A stretch of DNA of 33,802 bases. Source: Arthrobacter sp. H5. Lineage in GTDB: Bacteria > Actinomycetota > Actinomycetes > Actinomycetales > Micrococcaceae. Both the position numbers and the translations under genes were made by a program. Shown piece by piece: positions 24,667 to 31,824 of this stretch. The stretch lies in the NCBI RefSeq assembly GCF_000520595.1, contig NZ_KI915034.1:47804-81605 (forward strand), in the 5' to 3' direction. Below the pieces are notes generated by a model. It searched no databases. It was not told the DNA's origin and was given only the letters and a program-made list of their open reading frames with translations. The stretch's first letter is position 1. Every line of letters begins with the position of its first letter.

Positions 24667-26156
24667 GGGTGTTTCTCCAGAGTAAGTTCGATTTCGAAAG
24701 TTCTTCGCCAGGGCAGGACCAGGCTCTCCGGGGCGATCCTGATTCCCTCTAATCCGGGCCGTTCGAGCACACGGCTGAGCCGTTCCTCGGCTCGTTGCAG
24801 TACAGGGTTCCGGGTGTCATGTGGGGAAACGGAATCATGCAGCGTCGGGTCGGATCCCAGTTCCGCCCGCACGCGGGCACGTTCCACTGACATCCAGCCG
24901 TAGTCCTCCACCACCCTCCGCGCCATGGCGAGCGATGCCTCGTCCGGGTTGTAGGTTCCGGCGCTGCGACCAGCCCAAGCAGCGGTCAACTGTGCGGCGA
25001 CCGTGCCGACGGTGTTCCCCGCGGTATTCCAGGCCGCGAAGCTGCTCAGCAAGGGCCACGCAACCGCGGTATCGAGCGCGCTGATCAGTGCGGGATCCGC
25101 GCCGTTGGGGCGGTGAACGTCTGCCAAGCCGACGACGACAGCTTGGTCCGCGGCGTCTATCACCAGTTTCGCCGTGGCGGCCGCGAAAGCGTGGTCGAGG
25201 TGATGATCCGGCGCCACGGCCCAGTCCGCGTGTGGGGTGCGCGCCGCTTCCGGAGGATGAATAACCATCACGGCGTCCCAACGTCCGGCGTTGACCTGCC
25301 CGAAGTCGGCGTGCCCGCCGGCGGATTCGATCTGCCGACGGATTGTTTCGTAAACCGGGGCCGATTCGTAGGGTGCTACCCGGTTAAGGGCTTCAGGGTC
25401 CGCGCAGAGCACTCCAATGCGCGGAGCGCTGGCGGAGAGGATTTTCAGGCAGGTTCTGGCCACGAGTACAGCGCCGATTTCGTCAGCGCCCGGTTGTACC
25501 CGCGCGCGGTCCCCGAGCTCGAGCCTCGCTACCCAGGCTTCCAAGGCGTGCTGATCAGTTGCGGACAGGGACTGCTCGGCGGCGTCGTCGATGCCAATGA
25601 CCAGCCGGTCGATCACCTTCCTGCCCGCCAGATCGATGGCCGCGAGGGCCAGGGTGTGCTGGCGCATCCTGCGCGCCAGCCAGTCGCGCCGGACATCTTC
25701 TGGCACTGCTTCGCGGGCGTGCTCCACACCGACTCCAGTGCAGAGGGCAGCCGAGAGGTGGTGCAGGGCCGGGCCGTGGGGATTCCAGTAGTCAGGTTCT
25801 TCCATGGCGTCCAAGGAATCCGGCGTCCGCGGAACGAGCATGAAAGCGTACACGGATGCACCGGGTCGTTCCAACGCCGACCATCGTCGCAGAACCTCGG
25901 GGATGGACTCCTGGCCGATCCGCGAAGGGATCAGCCCGCCGAACCCCAGGCCTTCAAGCGAAACCACGAGATGGGATGATTCACTTTCCTGGGTATCCAG
26001 CCAGTCCATCAGCGCTTGGGCGTTACCGGGCTGTCGGACCTGCGGCAGAGCGGTCGCGGGCGGCAGAACACATTCCAGGCCAGCGATGCGGGCAATGCCT
26101 GCCGCAAGCTGAGTGCAGACCGGTCGTTCATCGAGCGGTACGAGTGCGATTCTCAT
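24663..26156 (-). CDS. DUF4127 family protein, function unknown
   Basis: Encodes 497 residues, the usual family length. I recognise DUF4127 from its conserved blocks: MRIALVPLDERPVC at the N-terminus, LVVSLEGLGFGGLIPSR (63-79), VIGIDDAAEQ with Asp190-Asp191, QPGADEIGAVLVAR (221-234), AAWNTAGNTVGT (374-385) and the C-terminal LPWRRTFEIELTLE. The acidic, Asn and Arg residues in these blocks look like a buried active site, but no reaction is established. No signal peptide and no membrane span, so it is cytoplasmic. It sits between the ROK kinase and the oxidoreductase, with ATGA overlaps on both sides, which ties it firmly to the sugar pathway. Confidence 0.88.
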   Translation of the reverse strand: MRIALVPLDERPVCTQLAAGIARIAGLECVLPPATALPQVRQPGNAQALMDWLDTQESESSHLVVSLEGLGFGGLIPSRIGQESIPEVLRRWSALERPGASVYAFMLVPRTPDSLDAMEEPDYWNPHGPALHHLSAALCTGVGVEHAREAVPEDVRRDWLARRMRQHTLALAAIDLAGRKVIDRLVIGIDDAAEQSLSATDQHALEAWVARLELGDRARVQPGADEIGAVLVARTCLKILSASAPRIGVLCADPEALNRVAPYESAPVYETIRRQIESAGGHADFGQVNAGRWDAVMVIHPPEAARTPHADWAVAPDHHLDHAFAAATAKLVIDAADQAVVVGLADVHRPNGADPALISALDTAVAWPLLSSFAAWNTAGNTVGTVAAQLTAAWAGRSAGTYNPDEASLAMARRVVEDYGWMSVERARVRAELGSDPTLHDSVSPHDTRNPVLQRAEERLSRVLERPGLEGIRIAPESLVLPWRRTFEIELTLEKHP

Positions 26157-27100
26157 CGATGCCCTTCTGCGGCAAGAGGCGCGTTCATGCGCGGGCCGCG
26201 GCCGCGTGCGGTGCAGCTGGCACCTACCGCGACCGCTGCGTTTCCGAGCATGGACTCTTCAATACGGAGCTGGCCAATGGCCGGGATCGTGACAGCATTG
26301 GCGGCGGTGCGGACGCGTTCGAGCCATCTGGCTCCCAGACGGGCCACGCCGCCTCCAAGGACGATAACGTCCGGATCAAGCACGTTTGCAATGGACCCCA
26401 GGCCCGCGCCGAGTGCGTCGGCGCCCTGATCCAGCACCGCGTGGGCGGCGACGTCGCCGGTGCTGGCTGCATGTGCGACGTCGCGCAGGGTTTCCGCGGC
26501 GCGTCCCAGCTCACGATATCGTTCGGTCATCGCCGTGCCGGAGGCCACGGCTTCCAGATGTCCGTACTTGCCGCAGGGGCAGAGCCGGCCCTCAGCGCCG
26601 GGGATGAGTACATGACCAATGTGCCCGGCTGCGTAGGTGGCGCCGCAGTGGATGGTGCCCCCGATAATGAGGGCACCCCCGATTCCGGTGCCGGCGGTCA
26701 CTCCGAGGACGGTGCTGGCGCCCCGGCCGGCACCGTACAACCACTCAGCCAGGGTGAATGCCTGCACGTCATTAACTACTTGTACCGAGGCGTTGGGGAA
26801 GGCTGCCTTAAAGGCTGCCTGAACGTCCGTTCCCTGCCAGCCCGGCAGCGCCGTGGTGGCGGAGAGCACCCGCCCAGTCGAGTGGTCGATCACCCCGGCA
26901 GCGCCAACGCCAACATGGTCAATGCGGTGGTCCCCCGCCGCGGCGAGGGCGAGCTCCACTGCACTCGCCAAGACAGCATCTGCACCGTCCGAAGCGGGGG
27001 TGGGTAGTTCGTGGCTGGGGCCGGGGTCGCCGCCCTGGATCAGCGCGGCGATGGTCTTGGTTCCGCCAATATCAACTCCCAGCGATGGTTCCGGAGTCAT
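26153..27100 (-). CDS. ROK family sugar kinase
   Basis: Encodes 315 residues. The ATP-phosphate motif is LGVDIGGTKT (Asp10). The catalytic Asp111 is in VVNDVQAFTLAEW, the second phosphate loop is VTAGTGIGGALI, and the zinc motif is GH160...C174-P-C176-GKYG-H181-LEAVASG. The consensus zinc motif has Cys where His181 stands. NanK, the ManNAc kinase, is a ROK protein, and the epimerase in the same operon uses ManNAc-6-P. So ManNAc is my preferred substrate; glucose, mannose, GlcNAc or an N-acetylated disaccharide product are alternatives. No helix-turn-helix domain, so it is an enzyme and not a ROK repressor. Start ATG 27100 overlaps gntR by ATGA. Confidence 0.9.
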   Translation of the reverse strand: MTPEPSLGVDIGGTKTIAALIQGGDPGPSHELPTPASDGADAVLASAVELALAAAGDHRIDHVGVGAAGVIDHSTGRVLSATTALPGWQGTDVQAAFKAAFPNASVQVVNDVQAFTLAEWLYGAGRGASTVLGVTAGTGIGGALIIGGTIHCGATYAAGHIGHVLIPGAEGRLCPCGKYGHLEAVASGTAMTERYRELGRAAETLRDVAHAASTGDVAAHAVLDQGADALGAGLGSIANVLDPDVIVLGGGVARLGARWLERVRTAANAVTIPAIGQLRIEESMLGNAAVAVGASCTARGRGPRMNAPLAAEGHR

Positions 27101-27810
27101 CGCCTCCGAGCCTTTTCCACTGTGACATGAAAGTCATACCGGTCCGCACGGTAGAGGCTTTTCGCCTGTTCAACCGCCCGGCCCTGCGCATCAGCGGTGA
27201 CCCGGGAGACTGCCAGAGCAGGGGAGTGCGGTGGGACTTCAAGCAATCCGGCCTGCTCCTTTGTCAGCACGGTCGCCTGGATGGTTTGAGACGCCGTGAC
27301 AGGGCCCCTGCCTATACCTTCGAGGTACTCGTAGAGGGACGCGTGTTCACCGAGCCGAAAATCATCGGGCACCAGGTCGGCCGATATACATACGTTCTCC
27401 AAACACATGGGCAAGTCATCCGCCGTACGCACCCGCTGGATGTGTACCACTGGTGCGCCGGGCGAGATATTCAGCACGCTCGCGGTGGTGGCATCCGCTT
27501 CGATCCGGTGCATTTCCGCGGACCGTGAGCCCGGTTCCATGCCTCGCGAGCGGATGTCTTCACTGAACGACGTGAGGGTGAGGGACTTCGTGATCTTCGC
27601 GCCGTCTGATACGAATGTTCCCGCCCCGTGTACCCGGTAGACCAGGCCGTCATCGACCAGCCTGGTCAGGGCCTCGCGGACAGTCATCCGGGAGAGTCCG
27701 TACCGGGCCATCAACTCTCTTTCACTGGGCAACGCGGCATGGGCATTGAGCCCATTGCTGATCATCTGCTCCAGCTCGGTGCGCAGGATCTCGTACTTTG
27801 GTGCGCTCAT
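27097..27810 (-). CDS. GntR/HutC-family regulator with UTRA domain
   Basis: Encodes 237 residues. The N-terminal winged helix (about 1-70) contains LPSERELMARYGLSRMTVREALTRLVDDGLVYRVHGAGTFV, the classic GntR pattern. The C-terminal UTRA effector domain (about 80-235) has GSRSAEMHRIEA, LNISPGAPVVHIQRVRTADDLPMCLE, SLYEYLE and ASQTIQATVLTKEQAGLL, similar to the DasR/NagR subgroup that senses amino-sugar phosphates. Likely effectors are GlcNAc-6-P, ManNAc-6-P or a pathway intermediate; this is inference. Binding sites with a GGT-N4-AC core lie upstream of both transcription units of the locus. ATG 27810 overlaps the permease stop by ATGA; the longer frame upstream is shadow. Confidence 0.92.
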   Translation of the reverse strand: MSAPKYEILRTELEQMISNGLNAHAALPSERELMARYGLSRMTVREALTRLVDDGLVYRVHGAGTFVSDGAKITKSLTLTSFSEDIRSRGMEPGSRSAEMHRIEADATTASVLNISPGAPVVHIQRVRTADDLPMCLENVCISADLVPDDFRLGEHASLYEYLEGIGRGPVTASQTIQATVLTKEQAGLLEVPPHSPALAVSRVTADAQGRAVEQAKSLYRADRYDFHVTVEKARRR

Positions 27811-28715
27811 CCCTTGATTCCCCCTTCTCCGACGCCGCGGAAGAACCACCTCTGCAGCCCGAAGAAGAGCAGCAGCAGCGGGATCACGGCGATCATGGTT
27901 CCGGCCGCCACCACGCGCTGATTGCTGGTGAACGTGCCGGAAAGATATTGAATACCCACCGTAAGCGTGTAATTGTCTGGATTCTTCAAAATCACCAGCG
28001 GCCACAGGAAATCATCCCAAGCGAATACGAAGGCGAAGATGGCCACTACAACAAGGGACCCGCGCACCGATGGAAGCGCGACCCGCAGGAAGCGCTGCCA
28101 GTCCGAGGCGCCGTCGATCATGGCGGCCTCCTCGATTTCACGCGGGAGGGCCTGAAAGGCGGTGCGCATGATCAGGATGGAGAGCCCCGTGGCAGCGGCC
28201 GGAAGGATCACTCCAAGCAGGCTGTCGACGAGGCCCAGTGAACGCGAGGTCAAAAAGACCGAGACCATGATGACCTCAAACGGGATGATGATTGTGGCTA
28301 AGAACAGCACGTCCACAAGTGTCCGGCCCCTGAATTTCATCCGTGCCAGCACGTATCCCGCCAGCGACGCGAAAATGCAGTTCAACACGGCGGAGGATGT
28401 GGCAACGATGAGTGAGTTGCCGATGTAGCGGAAAACCGGAATGGTCTCCGCCACTGCCGTGTAGTTCTCGATTGTTGGTTGGTTGGGGAAAGGGTTCGCG
28501 GTGAAAATTGACTCCGTCGGACCCTTGATGGAGGTGCCGAACTGCCAGATGAACGGTCCAGCGAGGAGAATGAACATAAAGATCAGCAACGCGTAGCGGA
28601 TGGCGTAGTCGACGGCCTTCCGTCGGGTTCGGGAGGCGCTCTTCCGGTGCGGAGGATTCTTCCCGTTTGATCCGGCTGACCGGGACGTGGCGTTGTGTGT
28701 TGCCATGGTGCTCAT
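27807..28715 (-). CDS. ABC sugar permease, MalG-type
   Basis: Encodes 302 residues of a carbohydrate-uptake class 1 permease. A 35-residue basic Ser/Arg-rich cytoplasmic N-terminus precedes six membrane spans (YALLIFMFILLAGPFIWQF, SLIVATSSAVLNCIFASLAGYVL and so on). The EAA loop is EEAAMIDGASDWQRFLRVALP, which docks onto the ATPase. The PFPNQPTIENYTAV segment after span 1 is typical for MalG-type subunits. It pairs with the permease just upstream through an ATGA overlap. No ATPase gene is present in the locus, so a shared MsiK-type ATPase encoded elsewhere is expected, as is common in actinobacteria. Confidence 0.93.
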   Translation of the reverse strand: MSTMATHNATSRSAGSNGKNPPHRKSASRTRRKAVDYAIRYALLIFMFILLAGPFIWQFGTSIKGPTESIFTANPFPNQPTIENYTAVAETIPVFRYIGNSLIVATSSAVLNCIFASLAGYVLARMKFRGRTLVDVLFLATIIIPFEVIMVSVFLTSRSLGLVDSLLGVILPAAATGLSILIMRTAFQALPREIEEAAMIDGASDWQRFLRVALPSVRGSLVVVAIFAFVFAWDDFLWPLVILKNPDNYTLTVGIQYLSGTFTSNQRVVAAGTMIAVIPLLLLFFGLQRWFFRGVGEGGIKG

Positions 28716-29590
28716 CGCAGCTGCTCCGATCTCTGCGACCGCAGGTAGAGGATTGAGAAGCCGATGGTCAGGACAAAGAGTGCCAGGCTCATGGCCGAGG
28801 CGTAGCCGATTTCGCCGCTGAGGCCAAGGCCCACTTCGCGGATTGTGTAGACAAGGCTGCGTGCCTGACCGCCGGGTCCGGCGCTGCCGTTGCTGATCAC
28901 AAATATTTCAGCGAAGACCTTCATCGAGGCGATGGCACCCAGCAAGCCCACAAGGAACATCGTCGGCCGCACACCGGGCATGGTGATGGACCAGAACCGG
29001 CGCCCGCCACCCGCACCGTCCACCTGGGCCGCTTCGTGCAGTTCCTTGGACACATTCCCAAGCGCCGCCAGATAAATGACCATGTAATAGCCCAGCCCCT
29101 TCCACACGGTGACCAGCATGCAGCTGAGAAGCAGCAGCGAGGTGTCTGTCAGGAAGGGCAGTGGTTCCTGGACGATACGCAGCGCCTGAAGGACACCATT
29201 CACTGCGCCGTCCGAGGACAGAAGCCAGCTCCAAATCAGTCCCACCACCACCATTGAGGCAACTACCGGTGAGTAGAACACGGAGCGGAAGAATCCGATG
29301 CCTGGGATGTTGCGTTCAACCAATACTGCCAGCAGCAGCGGAAGAAGCATCAGAAGTGGAACGACAACGACGGCGTAGAGAACCGTGTTGCGCACCGATG
29401 TCCAGAACTGTGGGTCCTGAGCGAGTGATGTGAAATTGTCCAACCCATTGAAGGTTCCACCGCCCAGCGTGGTGGCATCGGTGAAGGCTAGAACAATGGT
29501 GTTCAGGAAGGGGCCGAGGTGAAACAGGAAGGCGATGACGAGCGCCGGTGCCAGAAACAGCCAGGGCAGCCATCTGTACTGGGCTTTCAT
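28712..29590 (-). CDS. ABC sugar permease, MalF-type
   Basis: Encodes 292 residues with six membrane spans: LPWLFLAPALVIAFLFHLGP, VLYAVVVVPLLMLLPLLLAV, MVVVGLIWSWLLSS and others. The EAA loop is KELHEAAQVDGAGGGRRFWSITMPGV. The TTLGGGTFNGLDNFTSLAQDPQFWTSVRNT segment between the first spans is the normal periplasmic-side region of this subunit. It forms a heterodimer with the next gene product. Start ATG 29590 lies 66 bp after the binding-protein stop, with a hairpin in between; the stop overlaps the next start as ATGA. Confidence 0.93.
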   Translation of the reverse strand: MKAQYRWLPWLFLAPALVIAFLFHLGPFLNTIVLAFTDATTLGGGTFNGLDNFTSLAQDPQFWTSVRNTVLYAVVVVPLLMLLPLLLAVLVERNIPGIGFFRSVFYSPVVASMVVVGLIWSWLLSSDGAVNGVLQALRIVQEPLPFLTDTSLLLLSCMLVTVWKGLGYYMVIYLAALGNVSKELHEAAQVDGAGGGRRFWSITMPGVRPTMFLVGLLGAIASMKVFAEIFVISNGSAGPGGQARSLVYTIREVGLGLSGEIGYASAMSLALFVLTIGFSILYLRSQRSEQLR

Positions 29591-29626
29591 TTCCGTTCTC
29601 TTTTCCGTGTGGCTGGAGCAGGATGC

Positions 29627-29650
29627 AGGGGCGGCACCACGGCCGCCCCT
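29627..29650 (-). other. Intra-operon hairpin after the binding-protein gene
   Basis: AGGGGCGGC (29627-29635) and GCCGCCCCT (29642-29650) form a perfect 9-bp GC stem with a 6-nt loop, 6 nt beyond the binding-protein stop. In the direction of transcription no T-tract follows; the T-run is on the other side. It therefore more likely stabilises the binding-protein message or causes partial termination, giving more binding protein than permease. Confidence 0.6.
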
Positions 29651-29656
29651 TTTTCC

Positions 29657-30958
29657 TTACTTGGCGGTGATTGCGTTGGCCTCTGTGACGGCTTCGTCGA
29701 GGGCTTCAGCCGCTGTCAGTTCGCCGTTCATCGCGAGTTGGATCTTGCCGATGACGGCGGACTTCACCCGGTCATCGAATTGCACGGGTACTAGGTTCTG
29801 AGCGTTCTCGAGCTGCTCCGCGGCAATGCGGCGGGCTTTGGTTTCCACGGTGCCGTCTGAATCGTCGGTGAAGTAGGGATCCTCCAGGGCTTCGGTGACT
29901 GAAGGGAAGATGGTCACGATCTTGGAGAATTCCAGCTGATTTTCGGCGTTGGTCATGTACTCGGCAAACTTGAGGGCAGTGGCCTGGTTGTCACTGGTCT
30001 TGGGTACGAGCAGTCCCATGACCGACACATTGGTTGGTCCGCCTTCGCTGGTAATTTGTGGTCCCACATCCGTTGATTCGGCGATGGCCGGTGCGTTTTC
30101 CTCGATAATGGAAAGGAAATTGGCACCCGATGGGAACAGGGCGACCTGTGCTGCCTGGTATGCCTCGGTTTCCTTGGTGTGATCCTGTGTCAGCGAGTCG
30201 GAGGGGAAGACCCCGTCTTGGTAGAGATCGATCAGGGTCTGTACATACGCTTCGGCCTCAGGCGTATTGAAGGCCCATTCCGTTCCTTCCTCGTTCATCA
30301 GTGGCACGCCAAGACGAGCGAGGTCGGGGATGAAACGGTTCTCCAACGCTGGGTGCATGCCATAGAAGTCCCCGCCCTCTTCAGTCAGAGTGCGTGCGGC
30401 TTCAAAGAGCTCATCATAGGTGGCCGGGGGCTGCTCTGGATCGAGCCCTGCTTCCTTAAACATGGCCTTGTTGTACATGGTCACCTCGGAACTCAGGTAC
30501 CACGGGAAACCGAACGAGCCCTCTTCGCCGGGCACCTGAAACGCGTCCCATGCACCTGCCACGTAGATGTCACGCAGTTCAGGAACGACCTCTTCCAAAT
30601 CCACGAAGGCGCCCTGCTCTTCAAGTGGCTGGGCAAAATTTGGGTTCAGGTTGATAACATCCGGAAGTGTGCCGGCCTGTGCGTCGGTGGAGATTTTCTC
30701 CTGGGCGCCATCGAACGGAACATCAATCCAGTTCACCGTGGTGTCTGGATACTCCTCCTCGAAGGTATCGATGACACCCTCGATGTACTCGGTGAAGGTG
30801 GGCTTAAGCTGCAGAGTGGAGAACGTGATCTCCCCTGCGATTTCACCACCGGCGGCGGGCTCCCCGCTGTCAGGAGTGGCAGGCCCAAGCCCGCATCCGG
30901 TCAGGCCGATAACAAAGACACTTGACACCGCAAGGACTATTTTGGAGGACTTCTTCAT
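29657..30958 (-). CDS. Extracellular sugar-binding lipoprotein (ABC family 1)
   Basis: Encodes 433 residues. Signal peptide with lipobox LTGC, lipidated Cys22 (KKSSKIVLAVSSVFVIGLTGC), followed by an acidic Gly/Pro linker. The body shows family 1 binding-protein features: EGVIDTFEEEYPDTTVNWIDVPFDGAQEKI, AQAGTLPDVINLNP, the hinge FGFPWYLSSEVTMYNKAMFKEAGL and FAEYMTNAENQLEFSK. The ligand cannot be read from sequence; an oligosaccharide of moderate size fits the intracellular GH38. ATG 30958 with GGGAG 8 nt upstream is chosen over an upstream TTG. First gene of the operon, behind the promoter that carries operator-like sites. Confidence 0.93.
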   Translation of the reverse strand: MKKSSKIVLAVSSVFVIGLTGCGLGPATPDSGEPAAGGEIAGEITFSTLQLKPTFTEYIEGVIDTFEEEYPDTTVNWIDVPFDGAQEKISTDAQAGTLPDVINLNPNFAQPLEEQGAFVDLEEVVPELRDIYVAGAWDAFQVPGEEGSFGFPWYLSSEVTMYNKAMFKEAGLDPEQPPATYDELFEAARTLTEEGGDFYGMHPALENRFIPDLARLGVPLMNEEGTEWAFNTPEAEAYVQTLIDLYQDGVFPSDSLTQDHTKETEAYQAAQVALFPSGANFLSIIEENAPAIAESTDVGPQITSEGGPTNVSVMGLLVPKTSDNQATALKFAEYMTNAENQLEFSKIVTIFPSVTEALEDPYFTDDSDGTVETKARRIAAEQLENAQNLVPVQFDDRVKSAVIGKIQLAMNGELTAAEALDEAVTEANAITAK

Positions 30959-30993
30959 TGACTGTGCTCCCAATGCATGTGAGGGACGGTTAG

Positions 30994-31025
30994 AGTGATG
31001 TAGATCAAAGTGGTTCGTACCAATT
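30994..31025 (-). promoter_or_regulatory. Promoter region of the carbohydrate operon: GntR-like and CRP-like sites
   Basis: AAGTGGTTCGTACCAATT (31008-31025) is a palindrome with 7 of 9 matching pairs and the TGGT-N4-ACCA core of DasR/NagR-type operators. Overlapping its left edge is AGTGATGTAGATCAAA (30994-31009), which resembles a CRP/GlxR site (GTGA-N6-TCAA). On the minus strand TTGGTA and TACATC could be -35 and -10 with 15 bp between them, with the GntR-like site lying across the promoter. The region 30959-31214 contains no gene. Confidence 0.55.
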
Positions 31026-31214
31026 TACCTATTGTGGCGCAGCTAAACCCCGCAGTCAAGGGCTTCAATCTAACAGGACCGGACCATTAGGGTTGGATAG
31101 CCCAACCTCTTGATCTCGACAGCGACTGCTGAAAGCACCGTCGAAAACGTCGCCCGCCGCCGGGTCGCATTAACCCATCGCCCAGAACTGAGACAGGCCT
31201 CTAGGATGGGTGGC

Positions 31215-31739
31215 ATGTCCTCCCATCACCTGAAGCGGCTCATGCTGCTGCGGCACGCCAAGTCCGACTGGCACTCGGATGTTCCCGATCATGAGCGGCC
31301 GCTCAGCTCCCGCGGGCATCGTGATGCGCCCCTGATGGGTCAATGGATGGTGGAGAACGACGCCGTCCCGGACTTGATTCTTGTGTCCTCCGCACTGCGC
31401 GCGCGCCAGACCTGCACCTGGGTCTGCAAGGAACTGGGAGAGAAGGCGCCGACCCCAAAGCTTGAAGATGGGCTGTATGCGGCATCGGCGTCGTCAATCC
31501 TCGCGCTGATCAACCACGTTCAGGAAACGGTGACCAGTCTGCTGGTCATCGCCCATCTGCCTGGCGTGCAGAACCTGGCGATGCAGTTGGCCTCCACTGA
31601 CTCTTCCGAGGATGCGGTGGTTGACCTCGCCTCCCATTACCCCACCGCCGGGCTCACGGTCATGCGCCACGACCTCTCCTGGGCGGAGCTTGACCGACGC
31701 GACGCCGAGGTCACCGATTTTGTGGTGCGGCGGGCCTAA
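31215..31739 (+). CDS. sixA: SixA-type phosphohistidine phosphatase (histidine phosphatase superfamily)
   Basis: Encodes 174 residues. The RHG-type catalytic motif is MLLRHAKSDW (His14 forms the phosphoenzyme), followed by PLSSRGHRDAPLMGQWM, SSALRARQTC and the second active-site His in LLVIAHLPGVQNL. The short length and RHAKS motif are typical of SixA, which removes phosphate from histidine of phosphotransfer proteins in E. coli; the substrate in actinobacteria is not settled. ATG 31215 is preferred, with AGGATGGG just upstream; ATG 31206 is an alternative. Divergent from the carbohydrate operon; no functional link is evident. Confidence 0.87.
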   Translation: MSSHHLKRLMLLRHAKSDWHSDVPDHERPLSSRGHRDAPLMGQWMVENDAVPDLILVSSALRARQTCTWVCKELGEKAPTPKLEDGLYAASASSILALINHVQETVTSLLVIAHLPGVQNLAMQLASTDSSEDAVVDLASHYPTAGLTVMRHDLSWAELDRRDAEVTDFVVRRA

Positions 31740-31744
31740 CTGCG

Positions 31745-31815
31745 ATCGACTCTCCCCAAGGTGACGCTCTGAGGACGTTTTTTGGTCTGAGAAGGGCCAT
31801 TTGGGGAGAGTCGAT
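31745..31815. terminator. Bidirectional inverted repeat between convergent genes
   Basis: ATCGACTCTCCCCAA (31745-31759) and TTGGGGAGAGTCGAT (31801-31815) are perfect 15-bp arms. The 41-nt loop holds a second, weaker pairing (CTGAGGAC with GTCTGAG) around a run of six T. It lies between the convergent sixA and disulfide reductase stops. It may serve as terminator, but its size and nested symmetry also resemble a dispersed miniature repeat. Confidence 0.6.
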
Positions 31816-31824
31816 GGGGGTGGG

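Noticed and set aside
25856-27007. Plus-strand open frame opposite the ROK kinase and DUF4127 genes
   Set aside because: It spans two real genes on the other strand and has shadow-type composition.
22374-27100. Complete sialic-acid catabolic operon
   Set aside because: NanE and a NanK-like kinase are present, but there is no lyase, sialidase or sialic-acid transporter signature.
29627-29655. Rho-independent terminator with T-run at the hairpin after the binding-protein gene
   Set aside because: The T-run follows the stem only on the plus strand, where no gene is transcribed toward it; the operon runs on the minus strand.
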